From assembly GCF_039523735.1 (NCBI RefSeq), contig NZ_BAAAFW010000037.1, positions 62,001 to 126,000 of the forward strand: a DNA stretch of 64,000 nt. The letters run 5' to 3'. A program made the translations under genes and the position numbers. The notes beneath the pieces were generated by a model. It saw only the letters and a list, made by a program, of their open reading frames with translations, was not told the DNA's origin and searched no databases. This document shows, piece after piece, positions 34,475 through 42,881 of the stretch (position 1 is its first letter; the number at the start of each line of letters is the position of its first letter). The stretch is from Tatumella punctata. Lineage in GTDB: Bacteria > Pseudomonadota > Gammaproteobacteria > Enterobacterales > Enterobacteriaceae.

Positions 34475-35221
34475 ATGGGTCAGTATTGTATACAATTAAT
34501 TAATCCTAACACCTGCCAGTCGATGACCGAAAATATGGCCTCCGCTGCACGCTCGGTCGCTGCTCCTGACACCCGTATTCTGGCTGTCAGTCCGGATTCA
34601 GGGGTCAATTCCATTGAAGGACATTTTGATGAAGCTATTGCGGCGGTCGGGGTACTGCAACAAGTGAACGCAGGACTGCGCCAGCGGGTCGACGGGCACA
34701 TTATTGCCTGTTTCGGCGATCCGGGGCTGCTGGCGGCCAGGGAACTGGCCAGCGGCCCGGTGATAGGTATTGCTGAAGCGGCAATGCATCTGGCGACAAT
34801 GGTCGCCACCCGTTTCACTATTGTTACCACCCTGCCACGTACAGTGGTTATCGCCCGCCACCTGTTACAGCAGTATGGCTTTAGCGGGCATTGCGCGGCA
34901 ATCCGTACTATCGACCTGCCGGTACTGGCTCTGGAACAGGACAGCCCGCTGCCGGGGGAGAAAATACGTCAGCAGTGTATTGAGGCGATGAAATATGATA
35001 ACAGCGGGGCGATTGTGCTGGGCTGTGGCGGGATGGCCGGGCTGGCCAGTGAACTTACCCGTGAACTGGGGATCCCGGTTATTGATGGTGTGACTGCGGC
35101 AGTGAAAATGCTGGAGTCACTGTTGTCTCTCGGCCTTACCACCAGCAAACACGGTGACCTGGCTTATCCGGTACCGAAACCGGTGACCGGTATTTTTTCT
35201 CAGTTAAATCCCGCAGGCTAA
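34475..35221 (+). CDS. Asp/Glu/hydantoin racemase family (allantoin racemase HpxA-like)
   Basis: A 248-residue cofactor-independent racemase. The two catalytic cysteines of the family are present: C79 in IIACFGDPGLLAARE and C184 in VLGCGGMAGL. The family racemises hydantoins, allantoin, aspartate or glutamate by two-base chemistry. It follows the GntR gene by 15 bases with CCGGAGT as ribosome-binding site and is likely co-transcribed. A third GTATAC palindrome lies over codons 4-7. No hydantoinase or allantoinase gene is nearby, so what uses the racemised product is unknown. Confidence 0.8.
   Translation: MGQYCIQLINPNTCQSMTENMASAARSVAAPDTRILAVSPDSGVNSIEGHFDEAIAAVGVLQQVNAGLRQRVDGHIIACFGDPGLLAARELASGPVIGIAEAAMHLATMVATRFTIVTTLPRTVVIARHLLQQYGFSGHCAAIRTIDLPVLALEQDSPLPGEKIRQQCIEAMKYDNSGAIVLGCGGMAGLASELTRELGIPVIDGVTAAVKMLESLLSLGLTTSKHGDLAYPVPKPVTGIFSQLNPAG
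34485..34496. promoter_or_regulatory. possible internal GntR operator in the racemase gene
   Basis: ATTGTATACAAT is a perfect 12-bp palindrome with the same GTATAC core as the two upstream sites. Its position just inside the racemase reading frame could give roadblock or looping repression. It may be chance. Confidence 0.35.
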
Positions 35222-35310
35222 TCATCCGGTCGGCTGCCCCGGGCGTCACCGGCAGGAGTTGCGCCCGGCGGTATCGCCCTTTATTCTGACATCATCACTC
35301 CTGTACTGAT

Positions 35311-35345
35311 AAATACCCTGCATACAGAACTCAGGGTATTTGTTG
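35311..35345 (+). terminator. probable terminator of the GntR-racemase unit
   Basis: 10-bp stem AAATACCCTG / CAGGGTATTT with an 11-base loop and a short T-rich tail (TGTT). Confidence 0.55.
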
Positions 35346-35371
35346 GTCTGCAATGACTAATGAGGATTATC

Positions 35372-35932
35372 ATGGCTGTAACACCTGTTTCTGAAAAAGC
35401 ACTGACCCTGGGCCATGGCCCGGCGTTACTGGCGATTTTTCTCGAACCGACCTGCCCTTTTTCGGTCCGGGCATTGAATAAACTCGACGGGTTGCTCAGC
35501 CTGATGGGCGAAGATCAACTGACTATCAAAATTTATCTGCAGTCTCAGCCATGGCATATGTTTTCCGGGGTGATTGTCCGCGCTATCCTCGCCGCCGCTA
35601 CCCTGCCACAGGGCAACAGTGCCGCCCTGAAAGTCCTGAAAGCGGTGGGTGATCATCGTGAAGAGTTCGAGTTTACCGACCACTGCAGCGGGCCGAATAT
35701 GGATGCCACACCACGGCAGATTATCGAACGTATTGAGAAATACAGTGGTGTTGATATCTGGCTGCCGTTTGAAAAGCCGGAACTGCAACAGCTGATCAAA
35801 TGGCATTGCAAATATTCCCGTCAGAACGGGATTCATGTATCTCCGACCTTTATGATTAATGGCCTGATCCAGCCGGATATGGGTAGTGGTGAAGATATCA
35901 GTCAGTGGGCAGAACGGATCCGCAACGCCTGA
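35372..35932 (+). CDS. DsbA/thioredoxin-fold protein with a single active-site cysteine
   Basis: A 186-residue protein with no signal peptide that resembles cytoplasmic DsbA-like thioredoxin-fold proteins. The usual CxxC is CPFS (C28-S31: LEPTCPFSVRA), so only the first cysteine remains. The cis-proline loop is present as VSPTFMING near residues 155-163. This pattern suits a glutathione- or thiol-dependent reductase, peroxidase or isomerase rather than a disulfide oxidase. The ATG at 35372 follows GAGGA; an ATG four codons upstream is also open. Not in an obvious operon. Confidence 0.7.
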   Translation: MAVTPVSEKALTLGHGPALLAIFLEPTCPFSVRALNKLDGLLSLMGEDQLTIKIYLQSQPWHMFSGVIVRAILAAATLPQGNSAALKVLKAVGDHREEFEFTDHCSGPNMDATPRQIIERIEKYSGVDIWLPFEKPELQQLIKWHCKYSRQNGIHVSPTFMINGLIQPDMGSGEDISQWAERIRNA

Positions 35933-36015
35933 TTAACTGACGGCAGATCGCCAGCCGCTCTGCCGTTCCTTTACTGCTCTCCTGACAGCCAGACTCCGAA
36001 ATAAATTTTATTACT

Positions 36016-36029
36016 TTGATGTAAATCAC
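36016..36029 (+). promoter_or_regulatory. possible FNR box upstream of the FUSC exporter
   Basis: TTGATGTAAATCAC matches the FNR consensus TTGAT-N4-ATCAA at nine of ten positions, about 180 bases before the FUSC gene and 84 bases after the DsbA-like gene. It could control the exporter by oxygen. A nearby palindrome TTTGTG-N6-CACAAA has the wrong spacing for CRP. Confidence 0.4.
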
Positions 36030-36206
36030 ACTTTTGTGTTCCTTCACAAAGGCGTAAGATGAGGCTCATCACCCAATTCCTGTGTGGAAATGTCCCTGAT
36101 GCACCGTTAATTTAATCGCCTCTTTTGTAACCATCGCTGGTTGCTGCTGTATAGGTGTGGCTTTTTTTAGCTGCCTGCAATTATTTTAATAATGATTCAA
36201 TAAAAA

Positions 36207-38171
36207 ATGCATAATTCATTACTTTTCCGGCTTCGTTTTGCCTGCAAAACGACTTTTGCCCTGGTGATGGCGTTAGTACTTAGCTTTGTCCTGCAGCTGG
36301 ACACACCAAAATGGTCAATGATGACAGTCGCTATTATTGCTGCTTCTCCGGCGTTCGCCTCCGGCGGAGAGCCGATGACCGGCGTACTGAGGTTCAGGGG
36401 ATTTTTACGGCTGATAGGTACCGCGATTGGTTCACTGGGGGCGGTCATCATTATCTGCGGCCTGTCACGTGCCCCGGTACTGATGCTGTTTGCCTGTTGT
36501 CTGTGGGCGGGTTTCTTTTCCTGGCTATATACGATTGTTAAGCAGGAAATCTCTTATGCTTTCGGCCTTGCCGGCTATTCGGTATTTATTATTCTGGTCA
36601 CCGCCTGGCAAACGCCTCAGGCAGCGCCGCAAATAGCAATTTACCGTTCGCTGGAAATATCTTTAGGGCTGTTGTGTATTATATTTTCCGATTTAATCTT
36701 TATGCCCCGCAGTATTAAGCCGCAAATAAAACGCTTTATTGATGACTGTCCAATGGCATTATTTCGCCTGATGGCCTGCTGCTTTACCGCAGCCAATGAG
36801 CAGGAATTTGAAGAGCGTTTCAGGCATATGCTTGAAGAATGTAAAAAGTTTAATGCAATGCGTCAGGTACTGAAAATGGAGTCCACCCATAATAATCCGG
36901 TGTTACTGCAGCGGCTGAAGGGAATAAACGGACTGATGTTTCATTTATGTACCCTGACCTATGAAACCTGGCAGTATTTCCACCAGCGTCCGGAAAAACG
37001 CAGTACCAGCTGGTATCTGCTGTTCAGCCAGATACCAGACAGCACTCCGGCACTGACACAGAAACTCCACCAGTTTACTTTACTTATTCCTCAGTTAGCG
37101 TCACATCAGACCCCGTATGCCCTCTCTTCCTGGATAAAAGGGCTGAAAGAATTACGTATTCTGTGCACCGGGTTTCACTCCAAAGTGCCATTGCATGATA
37201 TCGAGAAGGAAATAATCAGCCGTTATGCGATTAATGCTGCGGCTTCGGTACAAAGAAAACATGCTCTGGTGAACGGCTTCCGTACTTTCCTGACCGGCTT
37301 TGTCGGCTGCTGTTTATGGTTTACCACCACCTCAACAGCAGTCACAGGGTTTCTGATTATCTCGAGTATTGTTGCTACCCTGGCGATGCGGGCAGAAAAT
37401 CCGCGCCGCGTCGCCATGGATTTTATCTACGGTATGATTTATATCCTGCCGGTCAGCTTTTTTTATTACCTGATTGTCCTGCCTGCCACCCAGCAGAGTT
37501 TCTTATTACTGATTATTGCAGTCAGTATTCTGGTATTTTTCTTTTCTCTGTGTGTACAGTGGAAAATCCTGGGCAGTGCGGCTTCTCTGATGTTTATTTT
37601 TAACCTGATCCCGATTACCAACCCGGAAGTGTTCAATTTCAGTCATTATCTGGACAGCGCCCTGGGACAGATTATCGGTGCCATTGTGACCCTGCTGATT
37701 ATCTGGCTGATTCCGGACTTAAGTAAAAGCTCCATGTCCAATGCACTGTTACGCAATATTCTTACTACCTCACTGCAGACACTGACCACTAACCCTAAAC
37801 GACGTAAAATCAGTCGTCTCAGCGCCTTATACGATGACCTGTTGTTACTGATCACCCTTGATAGCCGTAAATTAAAACGTTACCGTCTCGGGATTAATCT
37901 GATCATTATTTACCGGCGTATTACCGCCTTAAATATTCCCTATTTGCAGACACTGTCTGACTTTCACCTGCAGATCCGTGAAACAGCCAGTGATTTATCT
38001 CAGCAGAAAATGGCGATTCAGCGGGAACGGGCTTATGTAAAACTGCAGCAGTTACTGCATGAATATCTGGTGATTATCCGGATATTGCCTGATAACGAAA
38101 AAATAGCCCTTGTGGTTAATGATTTACAGACACTACTCAGTACATATAAAGGGGAACTGATTAGCCGCTGA
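36207..38171 (+). CDS. FUSC/AaeB-type aromatic acid exporter
   Basis: A 654-residue inner-membrane protein of the fusaric acid resistance (FUSC)/AaeB family. Two blocks of about five to six membrane helices (residues 10-165 and 345-500) are each followed by a large soluble part. The N-terminal block contains LQLDTPKWSMMTVAIIAASP, typical of AaeB. AaeB pumps out p-hydroxybenzoate and related acids together with a HlyD-type partner (AaeA). No AaeA or AaeX is adjacent here, although a HlyD-type gene lies 5 kb away. A second paralogue is at 46.4-48.4 kb. Confidence 0.82.
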   Translation: MHNSLLFRLRFACKTTFALVMALVLSFVLQLDTPKWSMMTVAIIAASPAFASGGEPMTGVLRFRGFLRLIGTAIGSLGAVIIICGLSRAPVLMLFACCLWAGFFSWLYTIVKQEISYAFGLAGYSVFIILVTAWQTPQAAPQIAIYRSLEISLGLLCIIFSDLIFMPRSIKPQIKRFIDDCPMALFRLMACCFTAANEQEFEERFRHMLEECKKFNAMRQVLKMESTHNNPVLLQRLKGINGLMFHLCTLTYETWQYFHQRPEKRSTSWYLLFSQIPDSTPALTQKLHQFTLLIPQLASHQTPYALSSWIKGLKELRILCTGFHSKVPLHDIEKEIISRYAINAAASVQRKHALVNGFRTFLTGFVGCCLWFTTTSTAVTGFLIISSIVATLAMRAENPRRVAMDFIYGMIYILPVSFFYYLIVLPATQQSFLLLIIAVSILVFFFSLCVQWKILGSAASLMFIFNLIPITNPEVFNFSHYLDSALGQIIGAIVTLLIIWLIPDLSKSSMSNALLRNILTTSLQTLTTNPKRRKISRLSALYDDLLLLITLDSRKLKRYRLGINLIIIYRRITALNIPYLQTLSDFHLQIRETASDLSQQKMAIQRERAYVKLQQLLHEYLVIIRILPDNEKIALVVNDLQTLLSTYKGELISR

Positions 38172-38246
38172 TGTGTGCAAAGCCGGCCACGGTTAACTTC
38201 GCAGCTGCGGGGTTATGCGGCTGTCTGGCTCTGCCACTGATTAATC

Positions 38247-38262
38247 TGTGAAACACATCACA
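38247..38262 (+). promoter_or_regulatory. CRP box of the PTS operon
   Basis: TGTGAAACACATCACA is an exact TGTGA-N6-TCACA. A -10-like TGTAAT lies at 38282-38287. With a start near 38295 the CRP centre is at about -41, the class II activator position. This makes the PTS operon catabolite-activated, as expected for an alternative sugar uptake system. Confidence 0.82.
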
Positions 38263-38351
38263 ATAATGTCTGCAGGCTTTATGTAATGTGAGACGCTGAT
38301 TTTACGAGGTTTTTCAGATCCCTGCGGTTTTCATCATGAAAAGGGTATGCA

Positions 38352-38792
38352 ATGTTAACTGACTATCTGACCAAAGAAAGAATCCATATCTGTGACACTG
38401 TCGCTGACTGGCAACAGGCGGTGACCTTATCTGCTGACCCGTTACTGAAACAGGGTGTGATCAGCCAGAGATATATTGATGAGATTATCGCAGAACACGG
38501 GCGAACCGGCCCTTATTATGTGTTGGCCCCCGGCGTTGCCATGCCCCATAGCCGTCCGGAAAATGGTTCCAACGGTATTGGCCTCTCACTGCTGGTGATC
38601 AGGCAAGGTATTAACTTCGGCAGCGAAGACAATGATCCGGTCAAAGTAATTTTCTTTCTTGCTGCCAAAGATGCTGACAGCCATATCGCTCTTATCTCTT
38701 CCCTGGCAGAATTACTTGATGATGAAGAGAATATTGCTCTGCTGGCTACCGGCAACAGGGATACCATCGATACAATTATTCAGCGCTATTAA
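38352..38792 (+). CDS. PTS EIIA component, ascorbate/galactitol superfamily (UlaC-like)
   Basis: A 146-residue cytoplasmic phosphocarrier of the mannitol/fructose-type EIIA fold. The phosphorylated histidine is H66 in APGVAMPHSRPE. It takes phosphate from HPr and passes it to the EIIB encoded downstream. It closely resembles UlaC/SgcA-type EIIA proteins of L-ascorbate-type PTS. First gene of a three-gene EIIA-EIIB-EIIC operon behind a CRP promoter. Confidence 0.88.
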   Translation: MLTDYLTKERIHICDTVADWQQAVTLSADPLLKQGVISQRYIDEIIAEHGRTGPYYVLAPGVAMPHSRPENGSNGIGLSLLVIRQGINFGSEDNDPVKVIFFLAAKDADSHIALISSLAELLDDEENIALLATGNRDTIDTIIQRY

Positions 38793-38862
38793 TCCGTACT
38801 GACTGATTTATTTTGCAGTGCCCCTACCTTGCGGGGCACGTTACTTAAACAGAGGAAGTACT

Positions 38863-39144
38863 ATGAAAATTTTTGCGGTTTGTGGTCATGGTCTCGGCAG
38901 CAGTTTTATGCTGGAAAAAAATATTAACACTGTGCTGGCAAAAAACGGCACCACTGCCGATGTCGGCCATATCGACCTGGCTTCTGTCTCTGATAATCTT
39001 GCCGATATTTTTGTGGTCGGTCAGGACCTGGCAGCAGCCATTGCCGGAAAAGTCGATAGTCAGAAAGTCATCGTACTGAAAAGTATTATTTCAAAAGCTG
39101 AACTGGAAGAAAAACTGACCCTGTTTCTGGGGGATCACCGCTGA
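38863..39144 (+). CDS. PTS EIIB component (UlaB-like)
   Basis: A 93-residue EIIB protein of the lactose/ascorbate type. The phospho-cysteine is C7 in FAVCGHGLGSSFMLE. The ATG at 38863 follows AGAGGAAG; upstream codons in frame are not supported. It passes phosphate from EIIA to the incoming sugar at EIIC. The spacing to both neighbours (about 45-70 bases) fits one operon. Confidence 0.88.
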   Translation: MKIFAVCGHGLGSSFMLEKNINTVLAKNGTTADVGHIDLASVSDNLADIFVVGQDLAAAIAGKVDSQKVIVLKSIISKAELEEKLTLFLGDHR

Positions 39145-39189
39145 TTTATCACTGACCATCTGACTTGTATAGCTTCGGGGGGTATAACT

Positions 39190-40536
39190 ATGGATTCGGT
39201 TCTCTCTTTTTTCCTCGATATACTAAAAGTTCCTTCTATTCTGGTGGGCCTGATCGCACTGATCGGCCTGTGTGCCCAGAAAAAAAGCATCGATCTGATC
39301 ATCCAGGGCACAATTAAAACTATTCTCGGTTTTCTGGTACTGAGCGGTGGTGCAGCCTTACTGGTGACGACCCTCGGACCGCTGGGCGGAATGTTTGAAC
39401 ATGCATTTAATGTGCAGGGTGTTATTCCTAATAATGAGGCCATTGTTTCATTATCCATGAGTAAATATGGTGAAAGTACCGCCTATATTATGGCTTTTGG
39501 TATGGTCGCCAATATTTTCCTGGCCAGATTCAGCCGGCTTAAATATATCTACCTGTCAGGACATGTCTCATTTTATATGGCCTGTATGCTGGCTGTTATT
39601 TTAAGCATTACCGGGTTTAGTGGTCTGTCGCTGGTTATCTGCGGCTCACTGATTATGGGGTTGTTTATGGTTGTTTTCCCGGCACTGGCACAGCCTTTTA
39701 TGCGGAAAATTACCGGTGAGGATGACGTCGCACTGGCCCATACCGGCACCATTGGTTACGTACTTTCAGGTCTGATTGGACGACTGGTCGGCAAAAATTC
39801 GCCGTCTACTGAAGAGATGGACTTACCGAAAAATCTCGGTTTCTTACGGGACAGTACTATTTCTATCTCACTGACCATGATGGTGGTCTATATCATTCTG
39901 AGCCTTTGTTCCGGCAGCAGTTATGTTGAGCAAAACTTTAGTCAGGGACAGAATATCATTATCTTTTCTGTGATCATGGGCATCACCTTTGCTGCCGGCG
40001 TTTATATTATTCTGGCCGGGGTGCGTCTGATTCTGTCAGAAATTGTGCCTGCCTTTCAGGGATTCTCGGAAAAGCTGGTCCCTGACGCAAAACCAGCCCT
40101 TGACTGCCCTATTGTCTATCCTTATGCACCTAATGCAGTATTAATCGGTTTTATCTCCAGTTTTGCCGGCGGGCTGGCCGGACTGGTTATTCTGGGCCAG
40201 CTGAACTGGGTACTGATCCTGCCGGGGGTCGTTCCGCACTTCTTTACCGGTGCAACCGCCGGTGTTTTCGGCAATTCCACCGGCGGACGCCGGGGCGCGG
40301 TATTCGGAGCCTTTACTAACGGCTTGTTAATTACCTTCCTGCCGGCGATGCTATTGCCATTGCTCGGTCAGGTCGGACTGGAGAATACCACTTTCTCAGA
40401 TTCTGACTTCGGTGTGGTAGGGATTATTCTCGGCAACGGGATTAAATACCTGACCCCTGCGACTATTATTTCGCTGCTGGTGGCAATCTATCTGCTGATG
40501 ATTGGTTATAACCTGCTGGCCAGAAAAAAAACCTGA
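39190..40536 (+). CDS. PTS EIIC permease, ascorbate type (UlaA-like)
   Basis: A 448-residue inner-membrane permease of the UlaA (SgaT) family, with about 11 membrane helices. Characteristic segments are KVPSILVGLIALIGLCAQKK near residue 14, GGAALLVTTLGPLGGMFEHAF near residue 56, and HFFTGATAGVFGNSTGGRRGA near residue 355, the substrate-site region. It forms an L-ascorbate-type PTS with the upstream EIIA and EIIB. None of the ascorbate catabolic genes (ulaG, ulaD, ulaE, ulaF) are present here, so the sugar is unknown. Confidence 0.9.
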   Translation: MDSVLSFFLDILKVPSILVGLIALIGLCAQKKSIDLIIQGTIKTILGFLVLSGGAALLVTTLGPLGGMFEHAFNVQGVIPNNEAIVSLSMSKYGESTAYIMAFGMVANIFLARFSRLKYIYLSGHVSFYMACMLAVILSITGFSGLSLVICGSLIMGLFMVVFPALAQPFMRKITGEDDVALAHTGTIGYVLSGLIGRLVGKNSPSTEEMDLPKNLGFLRDSTISISLTMMVVYIILSLCSGSSYVEQNFSQGQNIIIFSVIMGITFAAGVYIILAGVRLILSEIVPAFQGFSEKLVPDAKPALDCPIVYPYAPNAVLIGFISSFAGGLAGLVILGQLNWVLILPGVVPHFFTGATAGVFGNSTGGRRGAVFGAFTNGLLITFLPAMLLPLLGQVGLENTTFSDSDFGVVGIILGNGIKYLTPATIISLLVAIYLLMIGYNLLARKKT

Positions 40537-40547
40537 GTCCGATAACA

Positions 40548-40575
40548 GCGGGGGAGAGACTCCCCGCCGGATTTT
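40548..40575 (+). terminator. hairpin after the PTS operon
   Basis: GCGGGG / CCCCGC stem with an 8-base loop, followed by CGGATTTT, between the PTS operon and the convergent permease gene. Confidence 0.55.
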
Positions 40576-40590
40576 ATCACTGCCCCCCGC

Positions 40591-41730
40591 TTATCCGCGA
40601 TAACCAAGGTATTTCAGAAAAGTCTCTCTGCGCTGGCGGTTACGAAAAATATTGATCAGAAATTCCAGAACATTAAACAACAGACAGAGCAGCAGTAATA
40701 CCATGATATAAGGCAGAGCATTTTTCCATGGCAGTCCCATCTGATTTACCCCGGCAATGGCTTTTATCGCCCATGTTGAAGGCAACAGATCAGAAATAAA
40801 TCTTACCCCCCACGGCATCGCCTGAACCGGCCAGATGGTTCCGGAAATATAAAATACCGGCATAGTAATAAATGACAGTGTCAGATAGACAATTTCCACC
40901 CGCCGGATACATTCAGTCAGCAGGTTACCGAGGCTGATCACCGCCAGTAAAAACGGGAACGTCAGCAGCAGAATTTCCGGGATAGACGCGGTTTGCCGGT
41001 AACCTAATACCCATGGCCACAGGCCAAACAACACCACAGATAAAAACAGCCAGATCGGGATCAACGCCGAATACGCGCCGAGGATCACCGACAGGGAGGG
41101 TTGGCCACTGGCGCTGATGGTCAGGTTGACCCTGACACTGGCAATCAGTAGTGAGTGTTGCAGCAGCATCACCAGCAGCCCCGGAAAGACTATCGCGGCA
41201 AAACTGATGCCGGGATTAAATAATGGCTGGGTGATGGCGCGAATCGGTGTCAGCAGCACCTGCGCTTCCGGCCGGGTAAAACCATTATTCATCAGAATCG
41301 CGCTGTTGTAATGGGTGACCATTTGCTGGTACGCCCCGATAATATCCTGCTCAATCTGGCCATTCGCCAGCCGGTTGGTCGCATCGCCGAATACGGGGAT
41401 AGCCACACTCTGGCCAGCCAGCATTTTTTTCTCTAAATCTACCGGCATAACAATGACCGCAAATACCTTGCGCCAGCCGAGATCACGCCTTGCGCCTTCC
41501 AGGCTGGCGTAGTTGATCATATCAATCTTCGAGGTGGCATCCAGATCACGGATAAATAAACGGCTGGCCGGACTGTGGTCCATGTCCACCACCGCGACCG
41601 GTAAATTCCATACGGTACGGTTAGCATACACCAGGCTCATAACACAAAGAGAGATCAGCAGCATCCCCCACATCGGCCGTTGCAGCATCCCGCTGAGCAC
41701 CTTTATAAAAGTCTGCCGGTATTCCCTCAT
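40591..41730 (-). CDS. ABC-2 type permease (YhhJ-like), second
   Basis: A 379-residue membrane protein of the ABC-2 permease family. One N-terminal helix is followed by a periplasmic domain with the family pattern NLPVAVVDMDHSPASRLFIRDLDAT near residues 38-62, then five helices from about residue 185. It resembles YhhJ/YbhR-type permeases. Its ATG overlaps the stop of the partner permease by four bases, so the two probably form a heterodimer. No ATP-binding subunit is encoded here. Confidence 0.82.
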   Translation of the reverse strand: MREYRQTFIKVLSGMLQRPMWGMLLISLCVMSLVYANRTVWNLPVAVVDMDHSPASRLFIRDLDATSKIDMINYASLEGARRDLGWRKVFAVIVMPVDLEKKMLAGQSVAIPVFGDATNRLANGQIEQDIIGAYQQMVTHYNSAILMNNGFTRPEAQVLLTPIRAITQPLFNPGISFAAIVFPGLLVMLLQHSLLIASVRVNLTISASGQPSLSVILGAYSALIPIWLFLSVVLFGLWPWVLGYRQTASIPEILLLTFPFLLAVISLGNLLTECIRRVEIVYLTLSFITMPVFYISGTIWPVQAMPWGVRFISDLLPSTWAIKAIAGVNQMGLPWKNALPYIMVLLLLCLLFNVLEFLINIFRNRQRRETFLKYLGYRG

Positions 41731-42881
41731 ACCATCGCCTCCTGCTCACGTAACCGGACCGGTAACCGCTTTCTCACCAGCAGGCTGATCACTAACGGAT
41801 AGGCGAGTAACAGGGCACAGACCGAGGCAACCGGCTTCGCCGGGACCTGGCGGAGGAACAAATCAAACATGGCATATAATGCATGGGTCAGAGGCTCAAG
41901 ATTCGCAATAATCTGTGCCGGTAATGGCATCGATAATTCGGGGACCGCAATCCCCGAAAAAGTCATCGCAATACTGACCATTAATGCCATCAGGGTATAG
42001 GCGGTAATCGAGGTCCGTGTAAAAGTGAACAGCAATACGGCCAGGCTCTGTGCGGCAATAATATAGAAGAATGCCACACAGAACATATACAACGGATTAC
42101 CTGCCACTGTGGCATCTGAGCTCCAGACCAGTAGTGCAATCTGGCCCATCAGCACCACCGTATACACCAGAGTGTAAGGCGCCAGTTTCCCCAGCAGGGA
42201 CAAGGTAAAGGCACCGGAATAGATCAGTGCTTTACTGCGTGACAGCACATAAATCATACAGGTTACAACAAACAGCTGCATCAGATGGATCGTCGCCGCA
42301 AATTGCTGGTAATAAATATAACTGCCGCTGGCATTAAACAAACTCTGGTAGGTCAGTGATACCTGCGCCAGCGCGGGCACAGGCTTACCGATTTTAGCCG
42401 CAATAATCGTCCGGTACTGACTGTTCAGAGCGCTCATTAGTCCGGAAAAATCCTGTGTCGAATACAGGCCGGCCGCATAAAACAGCGCATTATAATAAAA
42501 CACCACTTGCGGCTGACGTCCCGCCAGGGCATCAGCTTCAAAATCAGGCGGAATATACAAAATCCCGTAATCGTCTGCGGTACGTAATTTTTCCTCCGCC
42601 TGTGGCAATCCGCCCGGCCATTCGGTGAGGCGGGCATGGGGACCGGCATCCAGTTTACGGATCAGTTCACGGGACAATTGACTATGGTCATTATCCACGA
42701 CCGCGACCGGCAGATTCAGCAAAGTACCGGCAGAAAAGTTACTGCTCAGTAACCAGAACAGTAATAACGGAAAACACCACGTAAGCCAGTGGATCACTGG
42801 TTTGCGTGAGTCAGTGCGGATTTGTTTATTAAATGCGCGGTAGAAATAACGCCAGCTGCGTTTTAATGTTGCCACTGCCAT
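41727..42881 (-). CDS. ABC-2 type permease, first
   Basis: A 384-residue ABC-2 permease, paralogous to the next gene. It starts with a basic segment and one helix (LTWCFPLLLFWLLSS), followed by the periplasmic motif NLPVAVVDNDHSQLSRELIRKL near residues 56-77 and a C-terminal block of six helices. It overlaps the HlyD gene by about 19 bases at its start and the second permease by four at its end. The set is therefore one operon: HlyD adaptor, permease, permease. Confidence 0.82.
   Translation of the reverse strand: MAVATLKRSWRYFYRAFNKQIRTDSRKPVIHWLTWCFPLLLFWLLSSNFSAGTLLNLPVAVVDNDHSQLSRELIRKLDAGPHARLTEWPGGLPQAEEKLRTADDYGILYIPPDFEADALAGRQPQVVFYYNALFYAAGLYSTQDFSGLMSALNSQYRTIIAAKIGKPVPALAQVSLTYQSLFNASGSYIYYQQFAATIHLMQLFVVTCMIYVLSRSKALIYSGAFTLSLLGKLAPYTLVYTVVLMGQIALLVWSSDATVAGNPLYMFCVAFFYIIAAQSLAVLLFTFTRTSITAYTLMALMVSIAMTFSGIAVPELSMPLPAQIIANLEPLTHALYAMFDLFLRQVPAKPVASVCALLLAYPLVISLLVRKRLPVRLREQEAMV

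Noticed and set aside
36036..36053. TTTGTGTTCCTTCACAAA as a CRP site before the FUSC gene
   Set aside because: The half-sites TGTG and CACA are 6 bp apart rather than the 8 bp required for CRP; it is only a palindrome.
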